Shown here: positions 1-9,436 of the stretch, in pieces
How the letters are laid out: each line of letters begins with the position of its first letter
How positions within the stretch are numbered: the stretch's first letter is position 1
Assembly (NCBI GenBank): GCA_963720675.1
Contig: CAVRGH010000010.1
Coordinates: forward strand, 806,001-870,000
DNA length: 64,000 nucleotides
Direction of reading: 5' to 3'
Origin: JALHSW01 sp963720675
GTDB taxonomy: Bacteria; Actinomycetota; Acidimicrobiia; IMCC26256; PALSA-555
The notes under the pieces: model-generated
What the model was told of the DNA's origin: nothing
What the model saw: the letters and a program-made list of their open reading frames with translations, nothing else
The model's database searches: none
Made by a program: the position numbers and the translations under genes

Positions 1-398
1 CCCTGGCCGGCTCGATCGACGTGCTCCGCTGGCGCAACCTCCACGGGGGCTACTCGCAGTCGTCCGACCAGGACAACTACCCGTGGTTCTCCAACTACAA
101 CACGCCGACGGGCGGGAAGAACCTGCTGAACTTCGGTCACTTCGACGACCCCACGACGCAGGCCCTCCTCGACCAGGGTCGCTCCGACTCGACCCTCGCC
201 GCGGCGAAGACCACCTACACCGATTACAACAAGGCCATGGCGAAGGGGATCTACCTCGTGCCGCTGTGGTTCGTGAACTGGGCCATCGGCTACTCGCCCA
301 ACGTCAAGCTGAACCTGCCGGCGCTGCCGGACGGCAACGGCAAGCCGTTGTTCGTGTACGGCCGCATCCCGGTGCAGGGCCTGAGCATCTCGGGCTGA
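1..398 (+). CDS. ABC transporter substrate-binding protein, C-terminal part
   Basis: This is the C-terminal end (about 130 residues) of an extracellular solute-binding protein of the SBP_bac_5 (peptide/nickel) family. The gene starts before the window and is read in frame from base 3. The visible part has the aromatic-rich closing segment typical of DppA/OppA, with W residues in SNYNTPTGGKN and LVPLWFVNW. The family captures peptides or similar solutes outside the membrane and passes them to the permeases. The permease gene follows after 44 bp, so it probably heads the operon that runs to 4623. The substrate cannot be told from this fragment. Confidence 0.85.
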   Translation, partial: LAGSIDVLRWRNLHGGYSQSSDQDNYPWFSNYNTPTGGKNLLNFGHFDDPTTQALLDQGRSDSTLAAAKTTYTDYNKAMAKGIYLVPLWFVNWAIGYSPNVKLNLPALPDGNGKPLFVYGRIPVQGLSISG

Positions 399-442
399 AC
401 GAGGAGTAAGGAGAACCCGGCAGGAGCGCAGCAGGAGTCCAG

Positions 443-1429
443 GTGGAACTCACGAAGACGATCGCGAAACGAGTGCTTCAGCTCGTCGTCGTGCTGCTCT
501 TCGTCACGATGTTCACCTTCCTGCTGATCCGGCTCCTGCCGGGCGATCCGACCACCACGATCATCCCGTTCGGGACCGATGCGCAGCGTGCCGCGCTCCG
601 ACAGGATCTGGGGCTGAACAAGCCGCTCTACGAGCAGTACGCGGACTACCTCACGAACCTGCTCCAAGGCGACCTCGGCAAGCAGTACAACTCCGGGCGG
701 CCGGTGGCGGACCTGGTGAGCCAATCGCTCCCGGTCTCGCTCCAGCTCATGATCTACGCGCAGTTCATCGCGCTGTTCTTCGCCATCCCGCTCGGGATCC
801 TCACCGCCTACCGGGCGGGCACGCGGTCCGACAAGGCGATCAACACGACCGCGTTCGCGCTGCTCGCGCTCCCCAACTTCGTGCTCGCGCTGTTCCTGAG
901 CTACTTCGTGGGGGCGCAGCTCAAGTGGTTACCGACCGGTGGCTACGCGCCCGGCTGGATGGACCAGTTCTTCGACTCCACGCGCTCCCCGGATCTCTGG
1001 GAGCACACGCGCTACATGATCCTGCCGGCGATCACGCTCGCCGTCGGGCAGATCGCCGTGTACATGCGACTGCTGCGCAGCGACATGATCGCGACGTTGC
1101 AGGAGAACTTCATCACGATGGCGAAGGCCAAGGGGATCTCCAACCAGCGCATCCTCTGGCGCCATGCGCTCCGTCCTTCGAGCCTCACGCTCCTCACCGT
1201 CGCGGGCCTCAACGTCGGCACGCTGATCGGCGGCGCGGTGGTCGTCGAGGTCATCTACGGGATCCCCGGCATGGGCCTCAAGATCTACCAAGCCGTGTTC
1301 AGCAAGGAGTACGTCGAGCTCCAGAGCTACGTGGTGGTGATCGCGGTGCTCTTCGTGCTCGTGAACTTCTTCGTGGACTTCCTGTACACCGTGCTCGATC
1401 CGAGGATCCGTCGTGCCCGAGCTGCCTGA
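443..1429 (+). CDS. ABC transporter permease, DppB/OppB type
   Basis: A 328-residue inner-membrane permease of the binding-protein-dependent transport family. The N-terminal helix near residues 10-30 ends in the family motif RLLPGDP. Several more hydrophobic helices follow. The cytoplasmic EAA-type loop that docks the ATPase lies near residues 218-240 (MAKAKGISNQRILWRHALRPS without the last residues). The GTG start is preceded by AGGAG at 433-437. It overlaps the next permease gene by 17 bp, so the two are translationally coupled. DppB is the usual partner of DppC. The transported solute is not identifiable. Confidence 0.93.
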   Translation: MELTKTIAKRVLQLVVVLLFVTMFTFLLIRLLPGDPTTTIIPFGTDAQRAALRQDLGLNKPLYEQYADYLTNLLQGDLGKQYNSGRPVADLVSQSLPVSLQLMIYAQFIALFFAIPLGILTAYRAGTRSDKAINTTAFALLALPNFVLALFLSYFVGAQLKWLPTGGYAPGWMDQFFDSTRSPDLWEHTRYMILPAITLAVGQIAVYMRLLRSDMIATLQENFITMAKAKGISNQRILWRHALRPSSLTLLTVAGLNVGTLIGGAVVVEVIYGIPGMGLKIYQAVFSKEYVELQSYVVVIAVLFVLVNFFVDFLYTVLDPRIRRARAA

Positions 1430-2447
1430 CCCCGGCGCGGCCGAGGAAGTCGGCTCGATCGGCGCACCGAGCGACATCCTCCTGTCCGAGGAGCAGTCCG
1501 CCCACGGCGGCCGGGCCGGCGACGCCGGGCTACTGCAGGTCGGTGCGATCGCGGCCGGTCCCGAGTCGACCCACAAGGGCAAGGGCCTGGGCTTCGGCGC
1601 GTGGCTCGCCATCGGCTGGATGACCTTCATCGTCCTCATCGCCGTACTCGCGAAGACCGGCATCCTGACCTGGGGCGACGCCAACGAGAGCTTCGCGTCG
1701 TGTGCCCGCAAGGGCCCGCTGGCCGACGAGGGCAGCGCCAAGGGCTTCCTGCTCGGCTGCGACAGCAACGGTCGCGACATGATCCCGCGCCTCGCGCTCG
1801 GGTCGTGGACCAGCCTCCTGGTCGCGACCGGGGCGGTGGCGTTCGGGTTCATCATCGGCGGAACGCTCGGCCTCATCGCGGGGTTCCAGGGCGGCAAGAC
1901 CGACACGATCCTCACCGGCATCTTCAATGTGCTGCTCTCCGTACCCGTCATCATCATGGCCCTGGCCCTCGTCGCGTTCCTCCAGGGCGCGAACGACACC
2001 GGCGACAGTGCACTCTCGCCCGAGATGATCCTGATCATCGCGATCGGCGTCGTCGCGGTCCCGCTCATCGGGCGCATCACGCGCGCCAGCGCGTTGAGCT
2101 GGGCGCAACGTGAGTTCGTGCTCGCGTCGCGTGCGCAAGGCGCGAAGAGCCGGCGGATCATGGTGCGCGAGGTCCTCCCGAACGTGCTCCCGGCGATGTT
2201 CTCCATCGCCCTGCTCGCGATCGGCATCGCCATCGTGGCGGAAGGCGCACTCGCGATCCTCGGTGTCGGCGTGCGGCCGCCGACGCCCTCGTGGGGGAAC
2301 ATGATCGCGCTCGACCGCGGCAACCTCTTCAAGTCGCCCCACATCGTGTTCGAGGCGTCGCTGCTCATCTTCATCACGGTGCTGGCGCTGAACTTCCTCG
2401 GTGACGTGGTGCGGGCCCGATTCGACGTCCGGGAGGGCGGCCTGTGA
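1413..2447 (+). CDS. ABC transporter permease, DppC/OppC type
   Basis: The second permease subunit, 344 residues. An unusually long hydrophilic N-terminal tail of about 65 residues precedes the first membrane helix (FGAWLAIGWMTFIVLIAVL). A periplasmic loop contains GCDSNGRDMIPRLALG, which corresponds to the DppC motif GTDxxGRDxLSRxxxG. The EAA loop near residues 232-255 (REFVLASRAQGAKSRRIM) contacts the ATPase. The GTG start at 1413 lies inside the 3' end of the first permease gene. The stop overlaps the next start as GTGA. It forms the heterodimeric channel with the upstream permease. Confidence 0.93.
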   Translation: MPELPDPGAAEEVGSIGAPSDILLSEEQSAHGGRAGDAGLLQVGAIAAGPESTHKGKGLGFGAWLAIGWMTFIVLIAVLAKTGILTWGDANESFASCARKGPLADEGSAKGFLLGCDSNGRDMIPRLALGSWTSLLVATGAVAFGFIIGGTLGLIAGFQGGKTDTILTGIFNVLLSVPVIIMALALVAFLQGANDTGDSALSPEMILIIAIGVVAVPLIGRITRASALSWAQREFVLASRAQGAKSRRIMVREVLPNVLPAMFSIALLAIGIAIVAEGALAILGVGVRPPTPSWGNMIALDRGNLFKSPHIVFEASLLIFITVLALNFLGDVVRARFDVREGGL

Positions 2448-3553
2448 GTGACGCTCGCTTCGCCGACGCACCGTTCGAGGGGTCGCTGCTCGAGGTGACC
2501 GACATCAAGACCGCGTTCGAGACCGATCGGGGTCTCGTGCGCTCGGTCGACGGCGTCTCGCTCACGCTCGAGCGGGGGAAGACGATCGGCATCGTGGGTG
2601 AGTCGGGCTCGGGGAAGACGGTGCTCTCCCGTTCGATCATGGGACTGCTCCCCAAGCGTGGCGTCGTGCGCAGCGGGTCGGTGAAGTTCGAAGGCCGTGA
2701 GCTCATCGGCGTGAAGCCCAAGGACATGCGTGCGTTCTGGGGATCGCAGATGTCGATGATCTTCCAGGACCCGATGACGTCGCTGAACCCGGTGATGAAG
2801 ATCGGGAAACAGATCACCGAGTCGCTGCGTCAGCACCTCGACGTCTCCAGGAGCTTCGCCGACGAGCTCGCCGAGAACCTGCTCGAGTCCGTCCGGATCC
2901 CCGAGCCTGCGAAGCGGCTCAAGGAGTACCCGCACCAGCTCTCGGGTGGGATGCGCCAGCGCGTGTGCATCGCGGTCGCGCTCGCGGCCGGCCCCAAGCT
3001 GCTGTTCGCCGACGAGCCCACCACCGCGCTCGACGTCACGGTCCAGGCGCAGGTGCTCGACCTGATGGCCGCACAACAGCGAGAGCGCTTCATGGCGATC
3101 GTGCTCGTCACGCACGATCTCGGGGTGGTGGCCGGACGGGCCGACGACATCGCGGTCATGTACGCGGGGCGGATCGTGGAGAAGGCACCGACCAAGACCC
3201 TGTTCGCCAACATGAAGATGCCGTACACCGAGGCGTTGCTGTCGTCGATCCCCAGGCTCGACGACAAGAGCCACACCCGGCTCGCCACGATTCCCGGGCG
3301 GCCGCCCGACCTCGTGCACCCGCCGAAGGGCTGCAAGTTCGCGCCCCGCTGCAAGTACGTCCAGGACAAGTGCCGCGACGAGGAGCCGCCGCTCACCGAC
3401 CTCGGCGGCGGCCACCTCTACCGCTGTTGGTTCCCGGTCGGCACGCCAGAAGGCGCCGCGGCGCTCGAGCAGAACCGCGCCACGGCCGCCGCACCCACCA
3501 CGCCGTCGACCACGACGGCGACCGGACCCGCAGCTGCGGAAGCGACGCACTGA
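2444..3553 (+). CDS. ABC transporter ATP-binding protein, DppD/OppD type
   Basis: A 369-residue cytoplasmic ATPase of a peptide-type importer. It shows Walker A (GESGSGKT, about residues 50-58), a Q-loop (MIFQDPMTSLNP), the ABC signature LSGGMRQR near 165, Walker B (LLFADEPTTALD) near 185 and the H-loop THDLG. The C-terminus has the OppD/DppF extension with the Cys-containing CKFAPRCKYVQDKC segment, then an Ala/Thr-rich tail. The GTG start overlaps the stop of the permease gene by 4 bp. It works as a heterodimer with the next gene's product. Confidence 0.95.
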   Translation: MSDARFADAPFEGSLLEVTDIKTAFETDRGLVRSVDGVSLTLERGKTIGIVGESGSGKTVLSRSIMGLLPKRGVVRSGSVKFEGRELIGVKPKDMRAFWGSQMSMIFQDPMTSLNPVMKIGKQITESLRQHLDVSRSFADELAENLLESVRIPEPAKRLKEYPHQLSGGMRQRVCIAVALAAGPKLLFADEPTTALDVTVQAQVLDLMAAQQRERFMAIVLVTHDLGVVAGRADDIAVMYAGRIVEKAPTKTLFANMKMPYTEALLSSIPRLDDKSHTRLATIPGRPPDLVHPPKGCKFAPRCKYVQDKCRDEEPPLTDLGGGHLYRCWFPVGTPEGAAALEQNRATAAAPTTPSTTTATGPAAAEATH

Positions 3554-4623
3554 TGGCAGGGACCGGCCAGGCCCATCTCCGACCGGCCGAGCAGGATCTG
3601 CTGCGGGTCGAGGACCTCGTGGTCGAGTTCGCGGCCCGCGGTGGACAGAAGGTCCACGCGGTCTCGGGCATCAGCCTCGACATTCGCGAGGGCGAGACCC
3701 TCGGGCTCGTGGGCGAGTCCGGCTGCGGGAAATCCACGACCGGGCGCGCGATCGTCCAGCTCCCCCGCCCCACCTCGGGGAGCGTGCGCCTCGACGGCAC
3801 GGAGCTCACCGAGCTCAAGGGCGAGGAGCTGCGCAAGACCCGCCCGCGCATGCAGATGATCTTCCAGGATCCGATCTCGTCGCTCAACCCGCGCCGCAAG
3901 GTGCGCGACATCGTCGCCGAGGGTCTCGACATCTGGAGCATCGGCGACAAGGCGTCGCGCAAGGCGAAGGTCGACGAGGTGCTCGAGGCGGTGGGCATCG
4001 ACCCCGCGAACGCGAGCCGTCGTCCGCACGAGTTCTCCGGTGGTCAGTGCCAGCGCATCTCGATCGCGCGCGCGATGGTCACCGAACCGAAGCTCATCAT
4101 CTGCGACGAACCCGTCTCCGCGCTCGACGTGTCCGTGCAGGCCCAGATCGTCAACCTGCTCCAGGACATGAAGGCGCAGTACGGGCTGACCCTCGTGTTC
4201 ATCGCGCACGACCTCGCGGTCGTCAAGAACGTGAGCGACCGGATCATGGTGATGTACCTCGGCAAGGTGTGCGAGGTCGGCGTTCCCGATGATCTCTACG
4301 GTCGACCGGCGCACCCCTACACGGCCGCCCTGCTCGCTGCGATCCCGGTGCCCGACCCCGAGGTCCAACCCGACACCGAGAAGGTGCTCGGCGGGGAGAT
4401 CCCGTCACCGCTCAGCCCGCCGACCGGCTGTCGCTTCCGCACCCGGTGCCCGAAGGCCGAGGCGAAGTGCGCCGAGGACGAACCGCAGATGCGCGAGGTC
4501 GCCCCCAACCAGTTCGTGGCCTGTCACTTCCCGCTGGAGCCGGGCGAGGTGCTCGACTTCCACAAGGCCGGGGCCGGCGCCTTCATCGGCATCGACGACG
4601 ACGACGAGGCCGACGACCTGTAG
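3553..4623 (+). CDS. ABC transporter ATP-binding protein, DppF/OppF type
   Basis: A 356-residue ATPase that pairs with the preceding one. Motifs are Walker A (GESGCGKST, near 53), signature FSGGQCQRISIA near 160 (Cys where Arg or Gln is usual), Walker B (LIICDEPVSALD), AHDLAVV and the C-terminal Cys segment CRFRTRCPKAEAKC. I chose the ATG at 3553, which shares one base with the upstream stop (TGATG). The same frame stays open far upstream, but that part is antisense-like GC noise. It closes the transporter operon and converges on lon. The acidic tail IDDDDEADDL is a minor oddity. Confidence 0.95.
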   Translation: MAGTGQAHLRPAEQDLLRVEDLVVEFAARGGQKVHAVSGISLDIREGETLGLVGESGCGKSTTGRAIVQLPRPTSGSVRLDGTELTELKGEELRKTRPRMQMIFQDPISSLNPRRKVRDIVAEGLDIWSIGDKASRKAKVDEVLEAVGIDPANASRRPHEFSGGQCQRISIARAMVTEPKLIICDEPVSALDVSVQAQIVNLLQDMKAQYGLTLVFIAHDLAVVKNVSDRIMVMYLGKVCEVGVPDDLYGRPAHPYTAALLAAIPVPDPEVQPDTEKVLGGEIPSPLSPPTGCRFRTRCPKAEAKCAEDEPQMREVAPNQFVACHFPLEPGEVLDFHKAGAGAFIGIDDDDEADDL

Positions 4624-4648
4624 GTCGCCGACCCCGGCGTCTCGACCG

Positions 4649-7066
4649 CTACGCCGCGACGGCTGCGGGTGACTCCTCCAGCGCGAGGGCCAGCACGTCG
4701 GCGACGTCGTCCACCAGGTGGATCGTCATCGCCGCACGCACGGTCTCGGGGAGGTCGTCGAGGTCGGGACCGTTCCGCATCGGCAGCAACACGGTCGTCA
4801 GCCCCGCTCGCTGCGCGGCCAGCACCTTCTGCTTGACGCCCCCGATGGGGAGCACCCGACCCTGCAGCGTGACCTCACCGGTCATCGCCACCTCGGCCCG
4901 CACGGGGCGACCCGTCAGCAGGCTCGTGAGCGCGGTCGTCATCGTGACGCCGGCCGATGGCCCGTCCTTCGGGATCGCGCCCGCGGGCACGTGCAGGTGG
5001 AAGCGCTGCCGCAGCGCGGAGGAATCGATGCCCAGCGCTCCCGCGTGTCCTTGCACGTACGAGAGGGCGATGCGCGCCGACTCCTTCATGACGTCGCCCA
5101 GCTGACCGGTCAGGGTCAGCCCCGACTCGCCACCGGGAGCGCCCGCATCGATGGCCGTGGCCTCGATCACCAGCACGTCACCGCCGGCGCCGGTCACCGC
5201 GAGGCCGGTCGCCACACCAGGCGCACCGGTCCGCTCGGCGGACTCCGGATGGAACTTCGCCCGGCCGAGCGCGTCGCGGACGACGGCGTCGTCGATCAGC
5301 ACCGGTGGCGTGACCGCCTCGGACACGACCTTCGCTGCGACCTTGCGGAGCAGCTTGCCCAGCCCACGTTCCAGGTTCCGGACTCCGGCTTCGCGCGTGT
5401 AGTCGGTGACGACGCTACGGATCGCGTCGTCGGCCAGCTCCACGTCCTCGGCCCGGAGCCCATTGCGCTCGAGCTGCCGCTCCAGGAGGTGGTCCCGAGC
5501 GATGACGACCTTCTCGTCCTCGGTGTACCCGTCGAGCTGGATCAGCTCGAGCCGGTCCAGCAGCGGACCCGGGATCGTCTCCAACGTGTTCGCGGTCGCG
5601 AGGAACAGCACCTCGGACAGGTCGAGGTCGACTTCGAGGTAGTGGTCGCGGAACGTGTGGTTCTGCGCCGGGTCGAGCACCTCGAGCAGCGCGCTCGACG
5701 GGTCGCCGCGCCAATCGGCACCCAGCTTGTCGACCTCGTCGAGGAGGATCACCGGGTTCGACGTGCCGGACTCGGTGAGCGCCCGCACGATGCGGCCGGG
5801 ACGGGCACCGACGTAGGTACGGCGGTGGCCACGGATCTCGGCCTCGTCCCGCACGCCGCCGAGCGACACCCGGGCGAACTTCCGCCCGAGGGAGCGCGCC
5901 ACGGACTCGCCCAGTGACGTCTTGCCGACACCGGGCGGACCCACCAGGGCGAGGATCGCTCCGGAGCCGCGGGCCTTGACGACTCCATCGGCGTCGGCAC
6001 CGTCGACGAACCCGCGCTCGGCGCGCAGCTTGCGCACCGCGAGGAACTCGACGATCCGGTCCTTCACATCGTCCAGGCCGCTGTGGTCGGCATCGAGCGT
6101 GGCGCGCGCGGACACGACGTCGAGGTTGTCCTCGGAGCGCTTGCCCCAGGGCAGGTCGAGGATCGTGTCGAGCCACGTCCGCACCCAGCCGTTCTCGGGA
6201 CTCTGCTCGCCCATCCGCTCGAGACGGTCGAGCTCACGCGTCGCGGCCTCACGCACCGCCTCGGGCAACGCACCCTCCTCGATGCGTGTGCGGTATTCGC
6301 TGACCGCGTCGTCGCCATCGCCAGCCTCACCGAGCTCCTTGCGGATCGCGGCGAGCTGCTGGCGCAGCAGGAACTCGCGCTGCTGCTGCTCCATGCCGGA
6401 CGAGACCTCGTTGCGGATCTTCTCGTTGAGCTCGAGCTCACCGAGCGCGTCACGCGCCCAGGTGACGACCCGCTCGAGGCGGGCTTCGACGTCGAGCGTG
6501 TCGAGCAGCTCGACCTTGCGCTCGGTGGACAGGTCGGGCCACCAGCCGGCGGTGTCCGCGAGCGCGCCGGGCTCGGAGACCCCGTTCAGCGAGTCGCGCA
6601 GTCGTCCGGCGCCCAACCGCTCGGCGATCGCACCGACGATCGCGCGGTACTCACGCGCCAGCTCGCGGGAGCGGTCGGTCGGCGGGTCCGGGTCGATGAC
6701 CGGCTCGGCCTCGACCCACAGGCCGGCGGCGGTCCCGGGCACGCCGACACCCACCACCGCGCGGTGCAAGCCGCGCAGCACCAGGGCGCGGACGCCGTTG
6801 GGCAGCTCGCCCCCGCTCTCGACCCGCGCCACGGTGCCGACGCGGCCGAACTGCCCGTCGATCTTGGGTACGAGCAGGAGGACCCCGTCGCCCGCGCTCG
6901 CGGCGTCGGCCGCGACCCGGGCCTCGTCGGTCTCGAGCGCGATCGTGACCACCATCTGGGGGAGGACGACGCCGGTGCTCAGGGGCAGCAACGGCAGCGT
7001 CAGGCGCACGGGCTCGGCAGCTCCGCCTTCGGCAGACGGGTTCTCGGGGAGATCGGTTGCAGGCAT
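4649..7066 (-). CDS. lon: ATP-dependent Lon protease
   Basis: An 805-residue LonA-type protease for damaged or regulatory proteins in the cytoplasm. Domains in order are the Lon N-terminal substrate domain (PLLPLSTGVVLPQMVV from about residue 25), an AAA module with Walker A GPPGVGKTS near 375 and Walker B (VILLDEVDKLG), then the peptidase domain. The catalytic Ser is in PKDGPSAGV near 700 and the Lys in GGVKQKVLA near 744. I chose the ATG at 7066 because GAGG at 7075-7072 sits at proper spacing. A TTG at 7084 would add six residues. It lies 78 bp downstream of fumC on the same strand. No HAIR-type heat-shock operator was seen upstream. Confidence 0.96.
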   Translation of the reverse strand: MPATDLPENPSAEGGAAEPVRLTLPLLPLSTGVVLPQMVVTIALETDEARVAADAASAGDGVLLLVPKIDGQFGRVGTVARVESGGELPNGVRALVLRGLHRAVVGVGVPGTAAGLWVEAEPVIDPDPPTDRSRELAREYRAIVGAIAERLGAGRLRDSLNGVSEPGALADTAGWWPDLSTERKVELLDTLDVEARLERVVTWARDALGELELNEKIRNEVSSGMEQQQREFLLRQQLAAIRKELGEAGDGDDAVSEYRTRIEEGALPEAVREAATRELDRLERMGEQSPENGWVRTWLDTILDLPWGKRSEDNLDVVSARATLDADHSGLDDVKDRIVEFLAVRKLRAERGFVDGADADGVVKARGSGAILALVGPPGVGKTSLGESVARSLGRKFARVSLGGVRDEAEIRGHRRTYVGARPGRIVRALTESGTSNPVILLDEVDKLGADWRGDPSSALLEVLDPAQNHTFRDHYLEVDLDLSEVLFLATANTLETIPGPLLDRLELIQLDGYTEDEKVVIARDHLLERQLERNGLRAEDVELADDAIRSVVTDYTREAGVRNLERGLGKLLRKVAAKVVSEAVTPPVLIDDAVVRDALGRAKFHPESAERTGAPGVATGLAVTGAGGDVLVIEATAIDAGAPGGESGLTLTGQLGDVMKESARIALSYVQGHAGALGIDSSALRQRFHLHVPAGAIPKDGPSAGVTMTTALTSLLTGRPVRAEVAMTGEVTLQGRVLPIGGVKQKVLAAQRAGLTTVLLPMRNGPDLDDLPETVRAAMTIHLVDDVADVLALALEESPAAVAA

Positions 7067-7144
7067 CAGCACCTCGATTGGCAATTACACCATTACGTAG
7101 GTGCTCTAACCCCGACCTCCCGGGTCGGCATTCCCGGAAATCCG

Positions 7145-8554
7145 CTACTTGGGGCCGGTCATCTCCTCGGGGCGGACCAGGCGGTCGAACTCCTCGGCGC
7201 TGAGGTGGCCGAGGGCCACCGCGGCCTCCCGCAGGGTGGTCTTCTGCTTGTGGGCGTGCTTGGCGATGGCCGCCGCGTTGTCGTAGCCGATGTGCTGGTT
7301 GAGGGCGGTCACGAGCATCAGGGAGTTCTGGACGTGCTCGGCGATCCGCTCCTCGTTGGCCTCGAGCCCCTCCACCGCGAACTCCCGGAAGTTCCGGCAG
7401 GAGTCCGTGAGCAGATCGACCGAGTGCAACAAGTTGAAGATCATCACCGGCTTGAACACGTTGAGCTCGAAGTTCCCCTGCGAGCCGGCGATGCCGACCG
7501 CCGCGTCGTTCCCCAGCACCTGGACGCAGACCATGGTCAACGCCTCGCTCTGCGTCGGGTTCACCTTTCCCGGCATGATCGACGAACCAGGCTCGTTCTC
7601 GGGCAGTGACAGCTCGCCGAAGCCGGCGCGCGGGCCCGACGCGAGCCAGCGGACGTCGTTCGCGATCTTCATGAGCGACACCGCGAGCGTGCGCAGCGCG
7701 CCGCTGGCGAACACCACCGCGTCGTGAGCGGCGAGTGCCGCGAACTTGTTCGGCGCGGTGACGAACGGCAGCCCGGTGATGTCCGCGATGTGCTGCGCCA
7801 CGCGCTCGGCGAACTCGGGGTGGGTGTTGAGCCCCGTGCCGACGGCGGTTCCGCCGACGGCGAGCTCGTAGAGGCCCGGCAGCGTCATCTCGATCCGCTC
7901 GAGGTCGTCGTCGAGCTGGGCGACGTAGCCGGAGAACTCCTGCCCCAACGTGAGCGGTACGGCGTCCTGGAGGTGCGTGCGGCCGATCTTCACGATGTCG
8001 GCGAACGCCTCGGCTTTCGCCGCCAAGGCATCGCGCAGCGCGCGCACTGACGGGATCAGCCGGTGGACGATCTCCTCGGCCGCGGCGATGTGCATCGCGC
8101 CCGGAAAGGTGTCGTTGGACGACTGCGACATGTTGACGTGATCGTTCGGGTGGATCGGGTCTTTGGATCCCCGCACGCCACCGGCGAGCTCGATGGCCCG
8201 GTTCGAGATGACCTCGTTCACGTTCATGTTGGTCTGCGTGCCGCTCCCCGTCTGCCAGACGAACAGTGGGAACTCGGCGGCGAGGTCGCCGGCGATGATC
8301 TCGTCGGCGGCCCGGATGATGAGGTCGGCATCCGTGTCCGCCATCTTCCCGAGGTCCCGGTTCGTGAGCGCGGCAGCCTTCTTGAGGATGGCCATGCCCC
8401 GCACGACCGCCGTCGGCATGTGGTCGTCACCGATCGAGAAGTGGTGGAGCGACCGCTGGGTCTGGGCGCCCCAGTACCGGTCGGTCGGCACCTCGATCGG
8501 GCCCATGCTGTCGGATTCGGTACGGGTGCTCTCGGATTCGGGCTTCTCGGTCAT
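7145..8554 (-). CDS. fumC: Fumarate hydratase, class II
   Basis: A 469-residue enzyme of the aspartase/fumarase superfamily that converts fumarate to L-malate in the TCA cycle. It carries the signature GSSIMPGKVNP near residue 325 and TGSGTQTNMNVNEVISNRA near 105, typical of FumC rather than AspA. An extra N-terminal stretch of about 17 mostly polar residues precedes the core that starts at GPIEVPTDRYWGAQTQRS. The ATG at 8554 is 7 nt after TAGCGT (8567-8562), so the gene can be transcribed leaderless even though an SDR gene lies only 10 bp upstream. Confidence 0.96.
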   Translation of the reverse strand: MTEKPESESTRTESDSMGPIEVPTDRYWGAQTQRSLHHFSIGDDHMPTAVVRGMAILKKAAALTNRDLGKMADTDADLIIRAADEIIAGDLAAEFPLFVWQTGSGTQTNMNVNEVISNRAIELAGGVRGSKDPIHPNDHVNMSQSSNDTFPGAMHIAAAEEIVHRLIPSVRALRDALAAKAEAFADIVKIGRTHLQDAVPLTLGQEFSGYVAQLDDDLERIEMTLPGLYELAVGGTAVGTGLNTHPEFAERVAQHIADITGLPFVTAPNKFAALAAHDAVVFASGALRTLAVSLMKIANDVRWLASGPRAGFGELSLPENEPGSSIMPGKVNPTQSEALTMVCVQVLGNDAAVGIAGSQGNFELNVFKPVMIFNLLHSVDLLTDSCRNFREFAVEGLEANEERIAEHVQNSLMLVTALNQHIGYDNAAAIAKHAHKQKTTLREAAVALGHLSAEEFDRLVRPEEMTGPK

Positions 8555-8561
8555 GACGAAA

Positions 8562-8567
8562 ACGCTA
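8562..8567 (-). promoter_or_regulatory. Probable -10 box of fumC
   Basis: TAGCGT on the minus strand, 7 nt before the fumC ATG. The same box-to-start distance recurs across the window. It lies just downstream of the SDR stop codon. Confidence 0.55.
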
Positions 8568-9386
8568 CTGCGGAGGTCGCGGAGCCTTGCGAACGTGGCG
8601 GTCCATCGATCGGCGCACGTAGGGCCCGACCAGCCCGGATACCCGGGCGAGGAGCGCGGTCGACGGGTCGGAGGTCACGATCAGGCGGTCGCGTTCGATC
8701 CCCCGCACGATCGACCGAGCCACGACCTCGGGGGAGCGGGTCTTGATGGTGCCCTCGAAGGTGGCGGTGGCCTCGGGCTTCGTGCGGTTCTCCGCCTCGA
8801 GCCCGGGCGTGTCGGTGTTGGGCGGGAACGCGCACCCCACGACGATCCCGTGCGGCTTGAGCTCGGCCCGGAGTGTCTCCGCGAGCCCCCGAACCGCGAA
8901 CTTGGTGGGCGCGTACGCGGAGTACCCGTAGACCCCGACGATGCCCGCGGCCGACGAGACCAGCAGGAGGTGCCCGCGGCCCCGCTCGATCATCGACGGC
9001 AGCACCGCGCGGATCGGGCGCAGGGTGCCGAAGTAGTTCAACGCCATCTGCTGCTCGAACGCCTCGGCCGGGAGCTCCTCGAAGTGCCCCGGCTGTGCCG
9101 CGCCCGCATTCGTGACGAGCACGTCGACCGGTCCGAACTGGGCGATGAGCAGGCCGAGCGCCCGCTCGAAGCTGTCGCGGTCGGTCACGTCCGCCGGCTC
9201 GGCCGCGACGCGCGTCGGCGCGTCGGCACCCGACTCGAGCTCGTCCTCCGCGCGCGCCAGCTGCTCGGTGTCGCGCGCCACGAGCGATACCCGGGCCCCG
9301 CGCTCCAGCACGCCCCGAGCCGTCGCCAGCCCGATGCCGCGTGAGCCACCGGTGATGAGCACATGCGCGTCGCCGAGTTCGGTCAT
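8565..9386 (-). CDS. SDR oxidoreductase, 3-ketodihydrosphingosine-reductase-like
   Basis: A 273-residue NAD(P)-dependent short-chain dehydrogenase. The nucleotide-binding motif TGGSRGIG is at residues 11-18, NAG near 92, a catalytic Ser in LLVSSAAG and YAPTK near 155-159. The C-terminal half matches what I recall of the eukaryotic KDSR/TSC10 family: FPPNTDTPG followed by EAENRTKPE is nearly diagnostic of 3-keto-dihydrosphingosine reductases. That reaction reduces the keto-sphingoid base made by serine palmitoyltransferase. No other sphingolipid gene is in the window, so the physiological substrate is inferred. fumC follows after 10 bp. Confidence 0.85.
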   Translation of the reverse strand: MTELGDAHVLITGGSRGIGLATARGVLERGARVSLVARDTEQLARAEDELESGADAPTRVAAEPADVTDRDSFERALGLLIAQFGPVDVLVTNAGAAQPGHFEELPAEAFEQQMALNYFGTLRPIRAVLPSMIERGRGHLLLVSSAAGIVGVYGYSAYAPTKFAVRGLAETLRAELKPHGIVVGCAFPPNTDTPGLEAENRTKPEATATFEGTIKTRSPEVVARSIVRGIERDRLIVTSDPSTALLARVSGLVGPYVRRSMDRHVRKAPRPPQ

Positions 9387-9436
9387 GCAGCGGATGCTGC
9401 CACGAAGCCCGCGTCGGCGCCGACTCCCCGGTCCGG

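Noticed and set aside
929..3550. Very long minus-strand open frame opposite the ABC transporter genes
   Set aside because: Composition is Arg/Asp/Val-rich antisense noise typical of high-GC coding DNA; the plus-strand genes have clear family motifs. The same applies to other long antisense frames, for example at 15365-17650 and 59961-62339.
7067..7144. HAIR/CIRCE heat-shock operator before lon
   Set aside because: The gap contains the direct repeat GTAAT-N3-GTAAT but neither the HspR nor the HrcA inverted repeat.
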